From Planctomycetota bacterium (lineage in GTDB: Bacteria > Planctomycetota > Planctomycetia > Pirellulales > Pirellulaceae): a stretch of DNA of 43,146 bases. The notes beneath the pieces are model-generated. The model had not been told where the DNA came from, did not search any database, and saw only the letters and a list, made by a program, of their open reading frames with translations. Position 1 is the stretch's first letter. Each line of letters opens with the position of its first letter. Shown here piece after piece: positions 25,587 through 34,660 of this stretch. Where the stretch lies: NCBI GenBank assembly GCA_024276655.1, contig JAJRWU010000081.1:1-43146 (forward strand). Direction: 5' to 3'. Position numbers and translations under genes: made by a program.

Positions 25587-27430
25587 ATGGCGACAGCTAA
25601 AACAACGGCAAGGCAGCGCGGGGGCGTCTTTTGGGCGGCCGTCCTTTGGCTACCGCTGTTCGTTACGGTCTTTGCGGCCAACGCCGCCGACGTCGGCGAG
25701 CCGAGTCTGTCCGACGGCCTGGCCGTGCGGCAGGGGCGGGTTGCCGGCCGGTTCGCGCGTCTGGAACAGTTGATGTTGAAAATGGCGGAAGTCGACGCCA
25801 GTTCCAATCCTCGGCGGGCCGCGTTGTTGCGGCAGGCGGTGCAGCAGTCGAAACGCAATAATGTCCAACTGAATTTCGAGAAGATTGTCAAATTGCTGGA
25901 GCGGCAACGCCTGAAACCCGCGCTCGACGGCCAAACATTGCTTCAAGAGGAGTTGCAAAAGCTGTTGGATCTGTTGCTGACCGAAAACCGTCCTGACCGG
26001 TTGCAGTCGGAGCAGGCTCGCATCAAGGAATATATCAAGGAGCTGCGCCGCATTGGCCGCGTGCAAAAAGGTTTGATTGGCCGAACAGAAAGCAACGACG
26101 ATACAAAACGTCTGGCGCGAGAGCAGAAGCGAGCCGCCGAACGAACCGAAAAACTAGCAGACCGCATCGCCCAAGATTCGCCCGAATCGGAACAGGGCGA
26201 ATCCAAACAAGACGGCTCGCAAAAACCCGGCGACGATAAAAAAATCGGCGACGATCAATCGGAGGAGGGAGAATCGGGCGGTAAAGGAAAGAAAGAAGGC
26301 GAGAAAAAGGAGGGCGACAAAAAAGAAGGCCAAGAAAAAGCCGGCGAGAAAAAATCTAGTCCAGACGACAAAGATAAAAAGCCAACCGAGTCGAAAGATC
26401 CCTCTTCCGAATCAGATGGCGCTCAAGACGGCAAGCCAAATAAGAGCGAAAGTTCCCCTGAAAAGTCGCCCTCCGGCGAGCAGCCGCCCAAGCCGGGCGA
26501 TAGCCAGCCGCCGAAATCGGGCGGTCAAAAATCAGGTGGTGAAAATCGGGCGAGCCATCGCAACAGAAGCCGGGGCAGTCGCAACCGTCGAAGCCGGAAG
26601 AGCCTCCGGCGAAGAAACGCATTGAGGCCGCCGAAAAGAAAATGCGAGAGGCGCAGAAAAAGCTCGAAGACGCCAAACGCCGTGAAGCGATCGACGAACA
26701 ACGCGATGCGCAGCGGCTGATCAACGAGGCGATTGCCGAGCTAGAGGAAGTCCTCCGCCAGATGCGCGAAGAAGAACTCGAACGCACCTTGGCGATGCTC
26801 GAAGGACGCTTTCGAAAAATGTTGGAAATGGAGTTGCGAGTTTATGAGAGCACGCTCCGTTTGGCGAAAATTCCCGCCGAAAAGCGAGGACGCGAAGTCG
26901 ATATCCAATCGGGAAAACTCTCCTTTGAACAACGCCGCATTTCGGTCGAGGCCGACAAAGCCCTGTTGCTGTTGCGCGAAGAAGGCTCATCGGTTGCGTT
27001 TCCCGAAACCGTCGAACAAATGCGCGAAGACATGGAGCAAGTCACCGATTTGCTGGCCAACGCCAGAATCGGCGGCCTGACGCAAAACATCGAAGAAGAC
27101 ATTATCTCGGCGCTCGAGGAAATCATTGATGCGCTGAATATCGCCCAGCAAGAACAGCAGGAGCGAAAACAACAACAGCAGCAACAGCAACAACAGGGCC
27201 AACCCGGCGACCAGCCCTTGGTCGACGCGATTGCCGAATTGAAGATGGTCCGAGCGTTGCAAATGCGGGTCAACCGGCGGACGAAAAGTTACTCCGCCCT
27301 GCTCGACCAGCAGGACGATCCGATCGGCCAAGCCAAGGATGAACTGCGCGATTCGATCCGCCGGCTTGCCGACCGCGAGCAACGCATTCAGAAAATCACC
27401 AGCGATATTGTCTTGGGGAAAAACAAATGA
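25587..27430 (+). CDS. Exported coiled-coil, low-complexity protein with an apparent frameshift
   Basis: Two overlapping frames belong to one protein of about 614 residues if a single A is restored. The first frame (from ATG 25587, with AGGGAGGG upstream) has a signal (FWAAVLWLPLFVTVFAANAA), helical repeats to about residue 200, and a Lys/Glu/Gly/Ser/Pro-rich linker ending in GGQKSGGE. It then loses likeness (NRASHRNRSRGSRNRR). The other frame, open from 26543, continues with KSGEPSQQKPGQSQPSKP and a long coiled coil (EAAEKKMREAQKKLEDAKRR), and includes a run of nine Gln near 27166-27195. The junction is GGTGAAAATCGGG at 26538-26550. One more A restores a GGQKSGGEKSGE reading. This could be an assembly error, a mutation or, less likely, programmed slippage. 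Confidence 0.75.
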
Positions 27431-28497
27431 ATATTCGCCGACGGTTCCTGGCGTCTGGATTGGTTGGGCTCGCATTTCTGTTTACGTCTGCGCGTCTTCC
27501 CGCCGCCGACGAACTCGCTCGCCGTGCAACATGGGCGCCGCCGAGTTTGCAAGACGTGCAAAAAATGGTGCGGCAATGGGCCGCAGCCGCCGCACCCGAC
27601 CAACAGCCGCTCGATCAAAACACGAAAGCCAAGCTCGACGCCTTGTGGGTTGAATCGAAATTCCTGGAGGATCCCGCCGCCAAGTTAGAGCAAATCGCGG
27701 TCACGATAGCGGTGTTGAAGCCGGAGGCGTTGCCCTTGGTCGAACTCTGCCGCTCTCCTTCGGCGCCGGCAACGCCGCCCGATTTCGAGTTTTTGAAAAA
27801 CGAAGCGTGGCCGGCGGAAATGCGCAATAACCTGCGGCTGCTCTTTGGCCGCTGGTTGGCCCAACACGCCTGGTACGACGAAGCGCTTGCGCAGCTCGAC
27901 GGCCTAGCCGTTGGAGACGTGGTGGACCCCGCCTCGCTGCTTTTTTATCAGAGCGTGGCCCGGCATCGGCTACTGCAAAAAGACGCCTGCCTTCCCGGCT
28001 TGACGCTTCTGCTGGAGAACGAAGAAACGATTCCTCGCCGCTACAGCACGCTGGCCCGTCTGATGGAGGCCGACATCAAACCGCTGAAAGTCGATTCTCT
28101 CGATGAAGTGTCTAGGATGATGAATGAAGTGCAGCGCCGGCTCGACTTCGGCCGCGCCGGCGGTCGGGTGCGAAAACAGGAAGACGACGTCATCGCGAAG
28201 CTCGACAAGCTGATCAAGGATCTTGAAAAGAAACGCAAGCAGCAACAACAGCAAGCCGGCGGCGGCAGCTCGCAACAGCAGCCCTCACGCCCGATGGACG
28301 ACAGCAAGCCGGGCGGTGGTTCCGGCCCCGGAGAGGTGACGCCGAAAAAAATCGCCCGCGAAGGTGAGTGGGGCAACCTACCGCCCAAGGAGCGATTGGA
28401 AACCCTGCAACAGATCAGCAACGACCTGCCTTCCCATTACCGGCAGGTGATTGAAGAATACTTCCGCCGTCTGGCCAAGGAAGAAGATTCGCCGTAG
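27427..28497 (+). CDS. Exported helical protein of the MoxR cluster
   Basis: A 356-residue protein that I do not recognise. Residues 1-27 (MNIRRRFLASGLVGLAFLFT, then SARLPAADE) form a signal peptide. Most of the rest is alpha-helical, with TPR-like spacing between about 120 and 220 (YDEALAQLDGLAVGDVVDPA). A Lys/Gln-rich helix at about 255-280 is followed by a Gly/Ser/Pro linker and a C-terminal helix pair ending in LPSHYRQVIEEYFRRLAKEE. The ending with Y-R-x-V-I-x-E-Y-F-R-x-L is shared, as far as I recall, by small exported proteins in planctomycete vWA operons. Its ATG overlaps the preceding stop (ATGA), so translation is coupled to the coiled-coil gene. Confidence 0.65.
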   Translation: MNIRRRFLASGLVGLAFLFTSARLPAADELARRATWAPPSLQDVQKMVRQWAAAAAPDQQPLDQNTKAKLDALWVESKFLEDPAAKLEQIAVTIAVLKPEALPLVELCRSPSAPATPPDFEFLKNEAWPAEMRNNLRLLFGRWLAQHAWYDEALAQLDGLAVGDVVDPASLLFYQSVARHRLLQKDACLPGLTLLLENEETIPRRYSTLARLMEADIKPLKVDSLDEVSRMMNEVQRRLDFGRAGGRVRKQEDDVIAKLDKLIKDLEKKRKQQQQQAGGGSSQQQPSRPMDDSKPGGGSGPGEVTPKKIAREGEWGNLPPKERLETLQQISNDLPSHYRQVIEEYFRRLAKEEDSP

Positions 28498-28568
28498 CGT
28501 TCCGCCTCACGCCGCGTCGCCATGTTTGAAACCCAGTTTTGAAAAAAGTTGCGAACAAAGGAATCGCT

Positions 28569-29798
28569 ATGTCGCATTTGATTATGCTTTGCACGCTGGC
28601 CGCCGTGGGCGCGAACGTTCAAGTGGTTCGCACCGAAGACGCGGCGGTTCAAGGCGAGCTAGCGTCGCTCGATAGCCAGCACGTGAGCGTCAAAACGGAG
28701 GCCGACGTCGTGGCGACCGCATGGGCCAATGTGCTCGAAGTTCGCTGGACCGACGTCCGGCCACAACTCGTGGCCAATCCTCAGGTGTGGGTGCGGCTGC
28801 AAGACGGCTCCCTTCTGTTAGGCGAACAGTTCGCCACGCAGCCGAGCGCCAGCATGGTGCTGTTAGATGAAAGCAAACAGTCGCTACCGGCGCGGGCGAT
28901 TCGCTCCGTCCGATTTCAAGATAATCAATCACTGCCGCAACTCCGCCAACAGTGGGAGGAACTCCTGGAGCAAGACGCCAGCGGCGATTTTCTCGTCGTG
29001 CGTAAAACGATCGTCAATCAAGACGATCCCAACGCCCCGCCTCAATACACGCTCGACTATTTGGAGGGCGTGGTTCGCCAAGTGACCGAAACCGAAGTTC
29101 ATTTTGAATTCGATGGCGATCTCATCCAGGCGCCGCGAGCGAAATTGGAAGGCGTTATTTATTACCGTCCCGCCGCGCCCCCAAAAACGCCGTTCTGTTT
29201 TTTGGAAGACGCCTACGGCTCCCGTTGGGCGCTTGCCACGCTGGAACAAGTTGGCGAGAGCCGGCTGCGTTTCACTACGGTCAGCGGCGCGGCGCATGAA
29301 CTTCCCCAGCGGCGCGTGATGCGGTGCGACTTTTCCCTCGGCAAGGTGCGGCCCCTGGAGGAGCTTCGCTGGGAAATCGTGGAACAGCAATCGTTCTACG
29401 ATCTGGGCGCGGCGGGCGCCTTGAGCAAGAAGTTTTTTCAACCTCGCTTCGGCGGCGCCATCAACGGAACATCGCTGCTGCTCGACGGAACTGCCTACTC
29501 CCAGGGCATAACGTTGCATAGCCGCACCGTGGCCGCCTTTCAAATTCCACCCGGTTTCCGCCGCTTTCAAGCAGTGGTGGGAATCGACGACCGCGCCGGG
29601 CGCCAAGGAAATGTGTCGCTGGAAATCATTGCCGATGGAAAAATAATCGGGAAGTATGTGGTGCGCGGTTCGGATCCGGCCTTTCCGATCGACCTCGATA
29701 TTAAAAAAACGCGGCGTCTGGTCATTTCGGTTGATTACGGCGCCGGACGCGATGTCCAAGATCGACTGAACCTATGTGATGCAAGGATTGCAAAATGA
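28569..29798 (+). CDS. NPCBM/NEW2-domain protein
   Basis: A 409-residue protein whose C-terminal part (about 277-409) matches the NPCBM/NEW2 carbohydrate-binding-like fold: YSQGITLHSRTVAAFQIPPG, FQAVVGIDDRAG and NVSLEIIADGKIIG are the diagnostic blocks. The N-terminal part has SH3- or Sm-like beta strands (LASLDSQHVSVKTEADVVAT, VRLQDGSLLLGEQF) repeated at least twice. The N-terminus (MSHLIMLCTLAAVGANVQVV) is a short hydrophobic signal. The start ATG 28569 is preferred over the open TTG at 28539 because AAAGGAA lies just upstream. It likely binds a cell-surface or extracellular glycan. The stop overlaps the protease start by ATGA, which ties it to the protease genes. Confidence 0.82.
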   Translation: MSHLIMLCTLAAVGANVQVVRTEDAAVQGELASLDSQHVSVKTEADVVATAWANVLEVRWTDVRPQLVANPQVWVRLQDGSLLLGEQFATQPSASMVLLDESKQSLPARAIRSVRFQDNQSLPQLRQQWEELLEQDASGDFLVVRKTIVNQDDPNAPPQYTLDYLEGVVRQVTETEVHFEFDGDLIQAPRAKLEGVIYYRPAAPPKTPFCFLEDAYGSRWALATLEQVGESRLRFTTVSGAAHELPQRRVMRCDFSLGKVRPLEELRWEIVEQQSFYDLGAAGALSKKFFQPRFGGAINGTSLLLDGTAYSQGITLHSRTVAAFQIPPGFRRFQAVVGIDDRAGRQGNVSLEIIADGKIIGKYVVRGSDPAFPIDLDIKKTRRLVISVDYGAGRDVQDRLNLCDARIAK

Positions 29799-31585
29799 TC
29801 AGATGCCTCGCATACCTTTCGGCGGTGCTGGTTTGCGGTCCGCTCTGGTTACCCGCCGGCGCGCTGGCTGAAGGCCGAAGCGACGAAAACATGGCTCGCG
29901 TATTACGCGCCGAACAAGATCGGATCGACGCCATCGCGCGTGCGGTTCCAGCTTCGGTGGCCATTTTCGACGAAGCCGGCAAGGGCGGCGGTTCGGGCGT
30001 CGTGATTTCAGCCGACGGTTTCGCCCTGACGAATTTCCATGTCGTACAGCCGGTGGGCGCTTTCATGAAGTGCGGCCTGCCCGATGGCGAAATTTACGAC
30101 GCCGTGGTGGTCGGAGTCGACCCCGTGGGCGATGTGGCCTTGGTGAAAATCTACGCAAAAAAGCCGTTGCCCGTGGCGGTGCTGGGCGATAGCGATCAAC
30201 TTCAAGCCGGCGACAGTTGCTTCACTGTCGGCAATCCTTTCTTGCTCGCCACCGACCTCCAACCCAGTGTTGCGTGGGGAATCGTTTCGGGCGTGCATCG
30301 GTATCAATACCCGGCTGGCACGTTGCTGGAATACGCCGACTGCATCCAGACCGACGCCGCCATCAATCCTGGGAATTCCGGCGGCCCGCTGTTCGATGGG
30401 CAAGGGCGGTTGATTGGCGTTAACGGACGCGGAAGTTTCGAGAAGCGGGGCCGGGTGAACGTGGGCGTGGGTTACGCGATATCGATCAATCAGATCAAAC
30501 ATTTTTTGGGCTACCTGCACAGCGGTCGGATTGTTGACCACGCCACGCTGGGGGCCACGGTTTCCAGCGACGACGAAGGGCGCGTCGTCGTGACCCACAT
30601 TCTCGATAGTTCCGACGCCTACCGGCGCGGCCTGCGTTACCGCGATGAAATCGTGGCATTTGGCGGGCGGTCGATCGGTTCGGCGAACGCCTTCAAGAAT
30701 GTGTTGGGCATTTTTCCCAAGGATTGGGAAGTTTCCTTGCGTTACCAGCGCGGCGGCGAACAGCACGATGTTGTGGTTCGGCTGGCTGGCGTGCATCGGA
30801 GTGAGGAGTTGATCGCCAAGGTGCAGGCCAAACGCCGCATGATTCCTCATCCCCAACCGAAAAAAGATGCTCCCAAAATAGAGCCGCCCAAAAAAGAAGA
30901 GGCATCGCCGCATGCCTTGGCGAAATACTTTACCAAGCGCACCGGCTTCGCGAACTACTATTTCAACCAGCAGGAGCGAAACCGGCTTTGGAATTCACTC
31001 CGCACGCAGGGCTCTTTCGCCGATTTGACGGAACCCTGGAAGTTAAGCGGGCTAGTGAATGACGCCCCGTTCGATATCACGCTCTCGGCTTTGTCGGTGT
31101 TCGCCGGTTTTCCCTCGGGGCCGGCCGCGATTGATGTTGAACAGGCGTTGAACGAGCAGTTGGGGCCGGAGGGAAGCGGGGGCTTGCTGCTGGCGTTGCA
31201 CATGTGGCGCCGCCTCCTGATCGAAGGCCCCGAACGTTTTGGCGATGTTTACTACCTGGGCGCGGCGCCTCGCAAAATCGCCTGGCCTGAAAACGATGAA
31301 CCGGACGGTGCGTTGGTCGATATTATCGTCGCGACACACGATGTCGTGGAAACGCATTTCCTCTTCGATCGCAAAACCGGCCGTTTGGCGGCGCTCGAAA
31401 TGTTCTCCGACAGCGACGTCGACCCCTGCTCCATTCGTTTCTCGAACGAGAAAGATATTAGCGAAAAAAACAACGCCGGCCGCCGCCTCCCGCATACGTT
31501 GCACGTTCAATGGGGCGACCACAACTTTGGCGTGCTGCAAGTCGAACGTTGGACCCTTCCTCAAAAATCGAAGGAGAAGTCATGA
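29795..31585 (+). CDS. Trypsin-like serine protease of the S1C/HtrA type, active-site complete
   Basis: A 596-residue exported protease. The signal is about residues 1-25 (LAYLSAVLVCGPLWLPAGAL). The trypsin-like domain spans about 40-265, with ALTNFHVV (His82), VDPVGDVALVKI (Asp113) and INPGNSGGPLFD (Ser195), a full catalytic triad. A PDZ domain follows at about 270-345 (VVVTHILDSSDAYRRGLRYRDEIVAFGG). A Lys/Pro linker leads to a C-terminal region of about 230 residues (HALAKYFTKRTGFANYYFNQ onward) that I do not recognise. HtrA proteins degrade or refold damaged envelope proteins. Translation is coupled to the NPCBM gene before and the pseudoprotease after, both through ATGA overlaps. Confidence 0.9.
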   Translation: MIRCLAYLSAVLVCGPLWLPAGALAEGRSDENMARVLRAEQDRIDAIARAVPASVAIFDEAGKGGGSGVVISADGFALTNFHVVQPVGAFMKCGLPDGEIYDAVVVGVDPVGDVALVKIYAKKPLPVAVLGDSDQLQAGDSCFTVGNPFLLATDLQPSVAWGIVSGVHRYQYPAGTLLEYADCIQTDAAINPGNSGGPLFDGQGRLIGVNGRGSFEKRGRVNVGVGYAISINQIKHFLGYLHSGRIVDHATLGATVSSDDEGRVVVTHILDSSDAYRRGLRYRDEIVAFGGRSIGSANAFKNVLGIFPKDWEVSLRYQRGGEQHDVVVRLAGVHRSEELIAKVQAKRRMIPHPQPKKDAPKIEPPKKEEASPHALAKYFTKRTGFANYYFNQQERNRLWNSLRTQGSFADLTEPWKLSGLVNDAPFDITLSALSVFAGFPSGPAAIDVEQALNEQLGPEGSGGLLLALHMWRRLLIEGPERFGDVYYLGAAPRKIAWPENDEPDGALVDIIVATHDVVETHFLFDRKTGRLAALEMFSDSDVDPCSIRFSNEKDISEKNNAGRRLPHTLHVQWGDHNFGVLQVERWTLPQKSKEKS

Positions 31586-32646
31586 ATTCGACGTTGCTCC
31601 GCGGAGATTTGGCGAGGGGAATCTGGCGAAAAACCTGGGCGCTGGCGGTGTTTTTCAGCGCCGTGGGTTTGTGCGGCGCGGTCTCGGTGAAAGCCGCTTC
31701 CGATCGAGTGGGCGTGGTGCGGGAAGCTCAGTTGAAAGTCGCGAAAATTTACGGCGCCGGCGGGTTTCGCGGTTTGGAGGCGTATCAATCGGGTGTCGTG
31801 ATTTCTCCCGAAGGATATATCCTGACGGTTTGGAGCTACGTGCTGGATACGGAGAATATTAGCGTCTCGCTGGCCGATGGTTCGAAATACGAGGCGAAAC
31901 TTTTGGGCGCCGACCCAACCTTGGAAATTGCCATCTTGAAGGTCGACGCTCATGACCTGCCCTATTTTTCGTTAGACGACGCCCCCGCTCCCAAGGTTGG
32001 CGCGCGGGTGTTGGCCTTCAGTAATTTGTTTGGCGTCGCGGTGGGCGATGAACCAGTGAGCGTGCAAATGGGCGTGGTGGCGGCCATTGGCGCCTTATCG
32101 GCGCGGCGGGGCGCGTTTGAATCTCGGTATCGGGGCCCTGTTTACATGGTCGACGCCGTTACGAACAACCCGGGCGCCGCCGGCGGCGCACTGACCGACC
32201 GCAGCGGTCGGTTTATCGGGCTGCTGGGCAAGGAACTGCGGAACGCCAAGAATAACACTTGGCTCAACTACGCTCTGCCCGCCGCGGAACTAACAGCTTC
32301 GGTCGACGCTATTAAGCGGGGCGAAACACGGCCCCGCGCGGCCGACGGTTCGGCGCGCCGCCCGTTGGATCCTCATCAACTAGCGAACTTGGGAATCACT
32401 ACGGTTCCCAATGTATTGAACAACACGCCGCCCTTTGTGGACCGGGTTGATCGGAATTCACCCGCGTTCGCCGCCGGCCTGCGGGCGGATGATTTGATTT
32501 TGTTCGTCGACGGGCGGCTGGTTTCGTCGATTGCCGCATTGCAAACGGAACTGGAGCTCATCTCGCGAGATCAACCGTTGCGTTTGACAGTCCAACGCGG
32601 CGGGGAGTTGATCAATGTTGTGTTAAAGTCTTCCAATCGCCGCTGA
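31582..32646 (+). CDS. Inactive S1C/HtrA-like pseudoprotease with PDZ domain
   Basis: A 354-residue exported protein with the same fold order as the protease before it: signal (about 1-35, ending VKAAS), trypsin-like domain (about 40-245) and PDZ (about 262-350, FVDRVDRNSPAFAAGLRADD). All three catalytic positions are changed. The His block reads ILTVWSYV (Ser85), the Asp block DPTLEIAILKV (Glu115) and the Ser block NNPGAAGGALTD (Ala200). The fold landmarks around them remain, so it is a conserved pseudoenzyme rather than a decayed gene. The start ATG 31582 overlaps the protease stop and has AGGAG about eight bases upstream. The frame is open further upstream only inside the protease gene. 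Likely a regulatory or substrate-binding partner. Confidence 0.85.
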   Translation: MNSTLLRGDLARGIWRKTWALAVFFSAVGLCGAVSVKAASDRVGVVREAQLKVAKIYGAGGFRGLEAYQSGVVISPEGYILTVWSYVLDTENISVSLADGSKYEAKLLGADPTLEIAILKVDAHDLPYFSLDDAPAPKVGARVLAFSNLFGVAVGDEPVSVQMGVVAAIGALSARRGAFESRYRGPVYMVDAVTNNPGAAGGALTDRSGRFIGLLGKELRNAKNNTWLNYALPAAELTASVDAIKRGETRPRAADGSARRPLDPHQLANLGITTVPNVLNNTPPFVDRVDRNSPAFAAGLRADDLILFVDGRLVSSIAALQTELELISRDQPLRLTVQRGGELINVVLKSSNRR

Positions 32647-32662
32647 TAAAAAACAAGTTTTT

Positions 32663-34648
32663 ATGACCAACAAAGTTATGCCGTGGCTCGTCTTTCTCGC
32701 GATTGCAGTATTCGCGCCGTGGGGCCTTCGCGCCGATGATGTCGGGCTGACGCTGCTCGAAGACGAAGTGATTGCCGCGGCGGTCGCCAAGGCGGCGCCT
32801 TCGGTGGTTCGCATCGACGCCATCGGCGGACTGCAAAAAACGCAAGGCGTGTTGGTGGGCGAAGGCGTCACGACCGGCTTGGTGGTGGCGGCCGACGGAT
32901 ACATCATTTCCAGTGCGTATAGCTTCATCCAACAGCCGGCTTCGGTTCTCGTAACCTTGGCCGACGGCCAGCGTTTGGCCGCGAAAATCGTCGCCCGCGA
33001 TCACGCCCGGAAATTGGTCTTGTTGCATGTCGACGCCAAAACGCCGCTGCCTGTTCCGCAAGCGGCGCCTCGAAACGAGCTGCGTGTGGGGCAGTGGGCG
33101 GTGGCGCTGGGCCGCACGTTTTCGGCCGATGCCCCCAGTGTTTCTACTGGAATAGTGAGTGCGACGCAGCGAATTTGGGGGCGGGCGATTCAAACCGACG
33201 CCAAAATTTCACCCAATAATTACGGCGGCCCCTTGATCGATATTCAAGGCCGCGTGCTGGGCGTGTTGGCGCCGCTTTCACCTCAGGCAGCGACCGAAAT
33301 CGCCGGCGCCGAATGGTACGATTCCGGCATCGGCTTCGCCATTCCGTTGGAAGACATTTTCGCCCGCCTGGAAACGCTCAAACAAGGAACCGACATCCAC
33401 GCCGGCCTGCTGGGCGTGGCGTTCAAGGGCAACCAATTCACCCAGCCGATTAAAATTGCCGTCTGCCAGCCGAAGTCGCCGGCGGCCAAGGCCGGGTTCC
33501 AAGCCGGCGATATTATCCTCCAGATTGGCCAGACGCCGGTCCGTCGGATTCCAGAAATGAAACACGCCTTGGGCCGTCTCGATGCGGGCCAGAGCGTCGC
33601 GATTACCGTACAACGCGGCGACCAGAAGATAAAAAAGTCGGTCGAGTTGGTCGACAAACTCACGCCCTACGCGCATCCTTTTTTGGGACTATTGCCGCGT
33701 CGCGACCAAACCGGTTTCGTGGTGCGTTATGTGTACGACAATTCCCCCTCGCAAAAAGCCGGTTTGCTCGCCGGCGACCGGCTGCTGGCCCTCAATGGCC
33801 AAGCCGTCGAAAACGCCAACCAACTCCGCCAGCAGATTTCCGAATTTTCTCCGGCTGATGAAGTTCAGTTGAAGTTTGCCAGAGAAGGCGCCCCGCAACA
33901 AACCGCTATCGTCTTGGCGGGCCTGCCCACGGGCATTCCCCCGTCCTTGCCGCCGGCGCTGGAACCGGCCGCTGCCGAAAATGACGTCGAGGAAAATGAC
34001 GCCGATGCCAAGAAAAACGCGCCGGCTTCCGGCGTCGTCGAGATCAAACTTCCCGAGGAAGCCGGCGAGTGTTTTGCCTACGTGCCGAAAACGTATCGCG
34101 ACGATACGCCGCACGGCGTCGTGCTCTGGCTGCGCAAACCGGGCGCCGAAGACCGCAAGACGCTGATCAAACGCTGGGAAACACACTGCCGCGAGCAGCA
34201 GTTGATTCTGCTGGCGCCGCAACCGGCGCTGCCCACGCGTTGGACGCCCACCGAAAACGCTTTCATTCGCAAAACGCTCGACAAACTCATCAAGGATTTC
34301 AACATCGACGCCACGCGCGTGGTCGTGCATGGCTATGAGGCGGGCGGTTCGATGGCCTATCTGTTCGGGTTTGCACATCGCGATGTCGTGCGAGCCATTG
34401 CGGCGGTCGACGCGGCCATTCCACTGCGCACGGCGCCGCCGGCAAACGCGCCACTGGAGCGGTTGGCCATTTACGCCACCACGCTTTCGGAGGAAAGCTC
34501 GGCCGAGCGGGCGGCAGCCATTCTCGAACGATTGGCCGAAATGAAATACCCGATCACAAAAATCAAACTCAAGAAAAAGGCGGGCGGACTGACGGAAAAA
34601 CAACGCGCCGAACTCGTCCGCTGGATAGACTCGCTGGACAGGATCTAA
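32663..34648 (+). CDS. Second pseudoprotease, fused to an inactive-looking alpha/beta-hydrolase domain
   Basis: A 661-residue exported protein. The signal is about 1-24 (VMPWLVFLAIAVFAPWGL). The trypsin-like domain (about 35-235) has Tyr86 in YIISSAYSFI in place of His, Lys117 in RDHARKLVLLHV in place of Asp and Tyr187 in SPNNYGGPLID in place of Ser. Two PDZ domains follow at about 245-335 and 345-420. After an acidic linker, residues about 455-661 resemble a dienelactone-hydrolase/esterase fold (FAYVPKTYRDDTPHGVVLWL), but the nucleophile elbow reads VHGYEAGGSMA, with Glu559 where Ser is expected in GxSxG. It would be a double pseudoenzyme. It lies 16 bp after the previous gene. Confidence 0.82.
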   Translation: MTNKVMPWLVFLAIAVFAPWGLRADDVGLTLLEDEVIAAAVAKAAPSVVRIDAIGGLQKTQGVLVGEGVTTGLVVAADGYIISSAYSFIQQPASVLVTLADGQRLAAKIVARDHARKLVLLHVDAKTPLPVPQAAPRNELRVGQWAVALGRTFSADAPSVSTGIVSATQRIWGRAIQTDAKISPNNYGGPLIDIQGRVLGVLAPLSPQAATEIAGAEWYDSGIGFAIPLEDIFARLETLKQGTDIHAGLLGVAFKGNQFTQPIKIAVCQPKSPAAKAGFQAGDIILQIGQTPVRRIPEMKHALGRLDAGQSVAITVQRGDQKIKKSVELVDKLTPYAHPFLGLLPRRDQTGFVVRYVYDNSPSQKAGLLAGDRLLALNGQAVENANQLRQQISEFSPADEVQLKFAREGAPQQTAIVLAGLPTGIPPSLPPALEPAAAENDVEENDADAKKNAPASGVVEIKLPEEAGECFAYVPKTYRDDTPHGVVLWLRKPGAEDRKTLIKRWETHCREQQLILLAPQPALPTRWTPTENAFIRKTLDKLIKDFNIDATRVVVHGYEAGGSMAYLFGFAHRDVVRAIAAVDAAIPLRTAPPANAPLERLAIYATTLSEESSAERAAAILERLAEMKYPITKIKLKKKAGGLTEKQRAELVRWIDSLDRI

Positions 34649-34660
34649 CTGAATCGCACC

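Noticed and set aside
26538-26550. Programmed -1 ribosomal frameshifting at the A-run
   Set aside because: The sequence lacks a canonical slippery heptamer and no obvious downstream stem was seen. A one-base deletion explains it more simply.
27150-27200. CAG/CAA-rich run considered as a satellite repeat
   Set aside because: It encodes polyglutamine in frame within a coiled coil. The mixed CAA/CAG pattern argues for a normal low-complexity protein segment.
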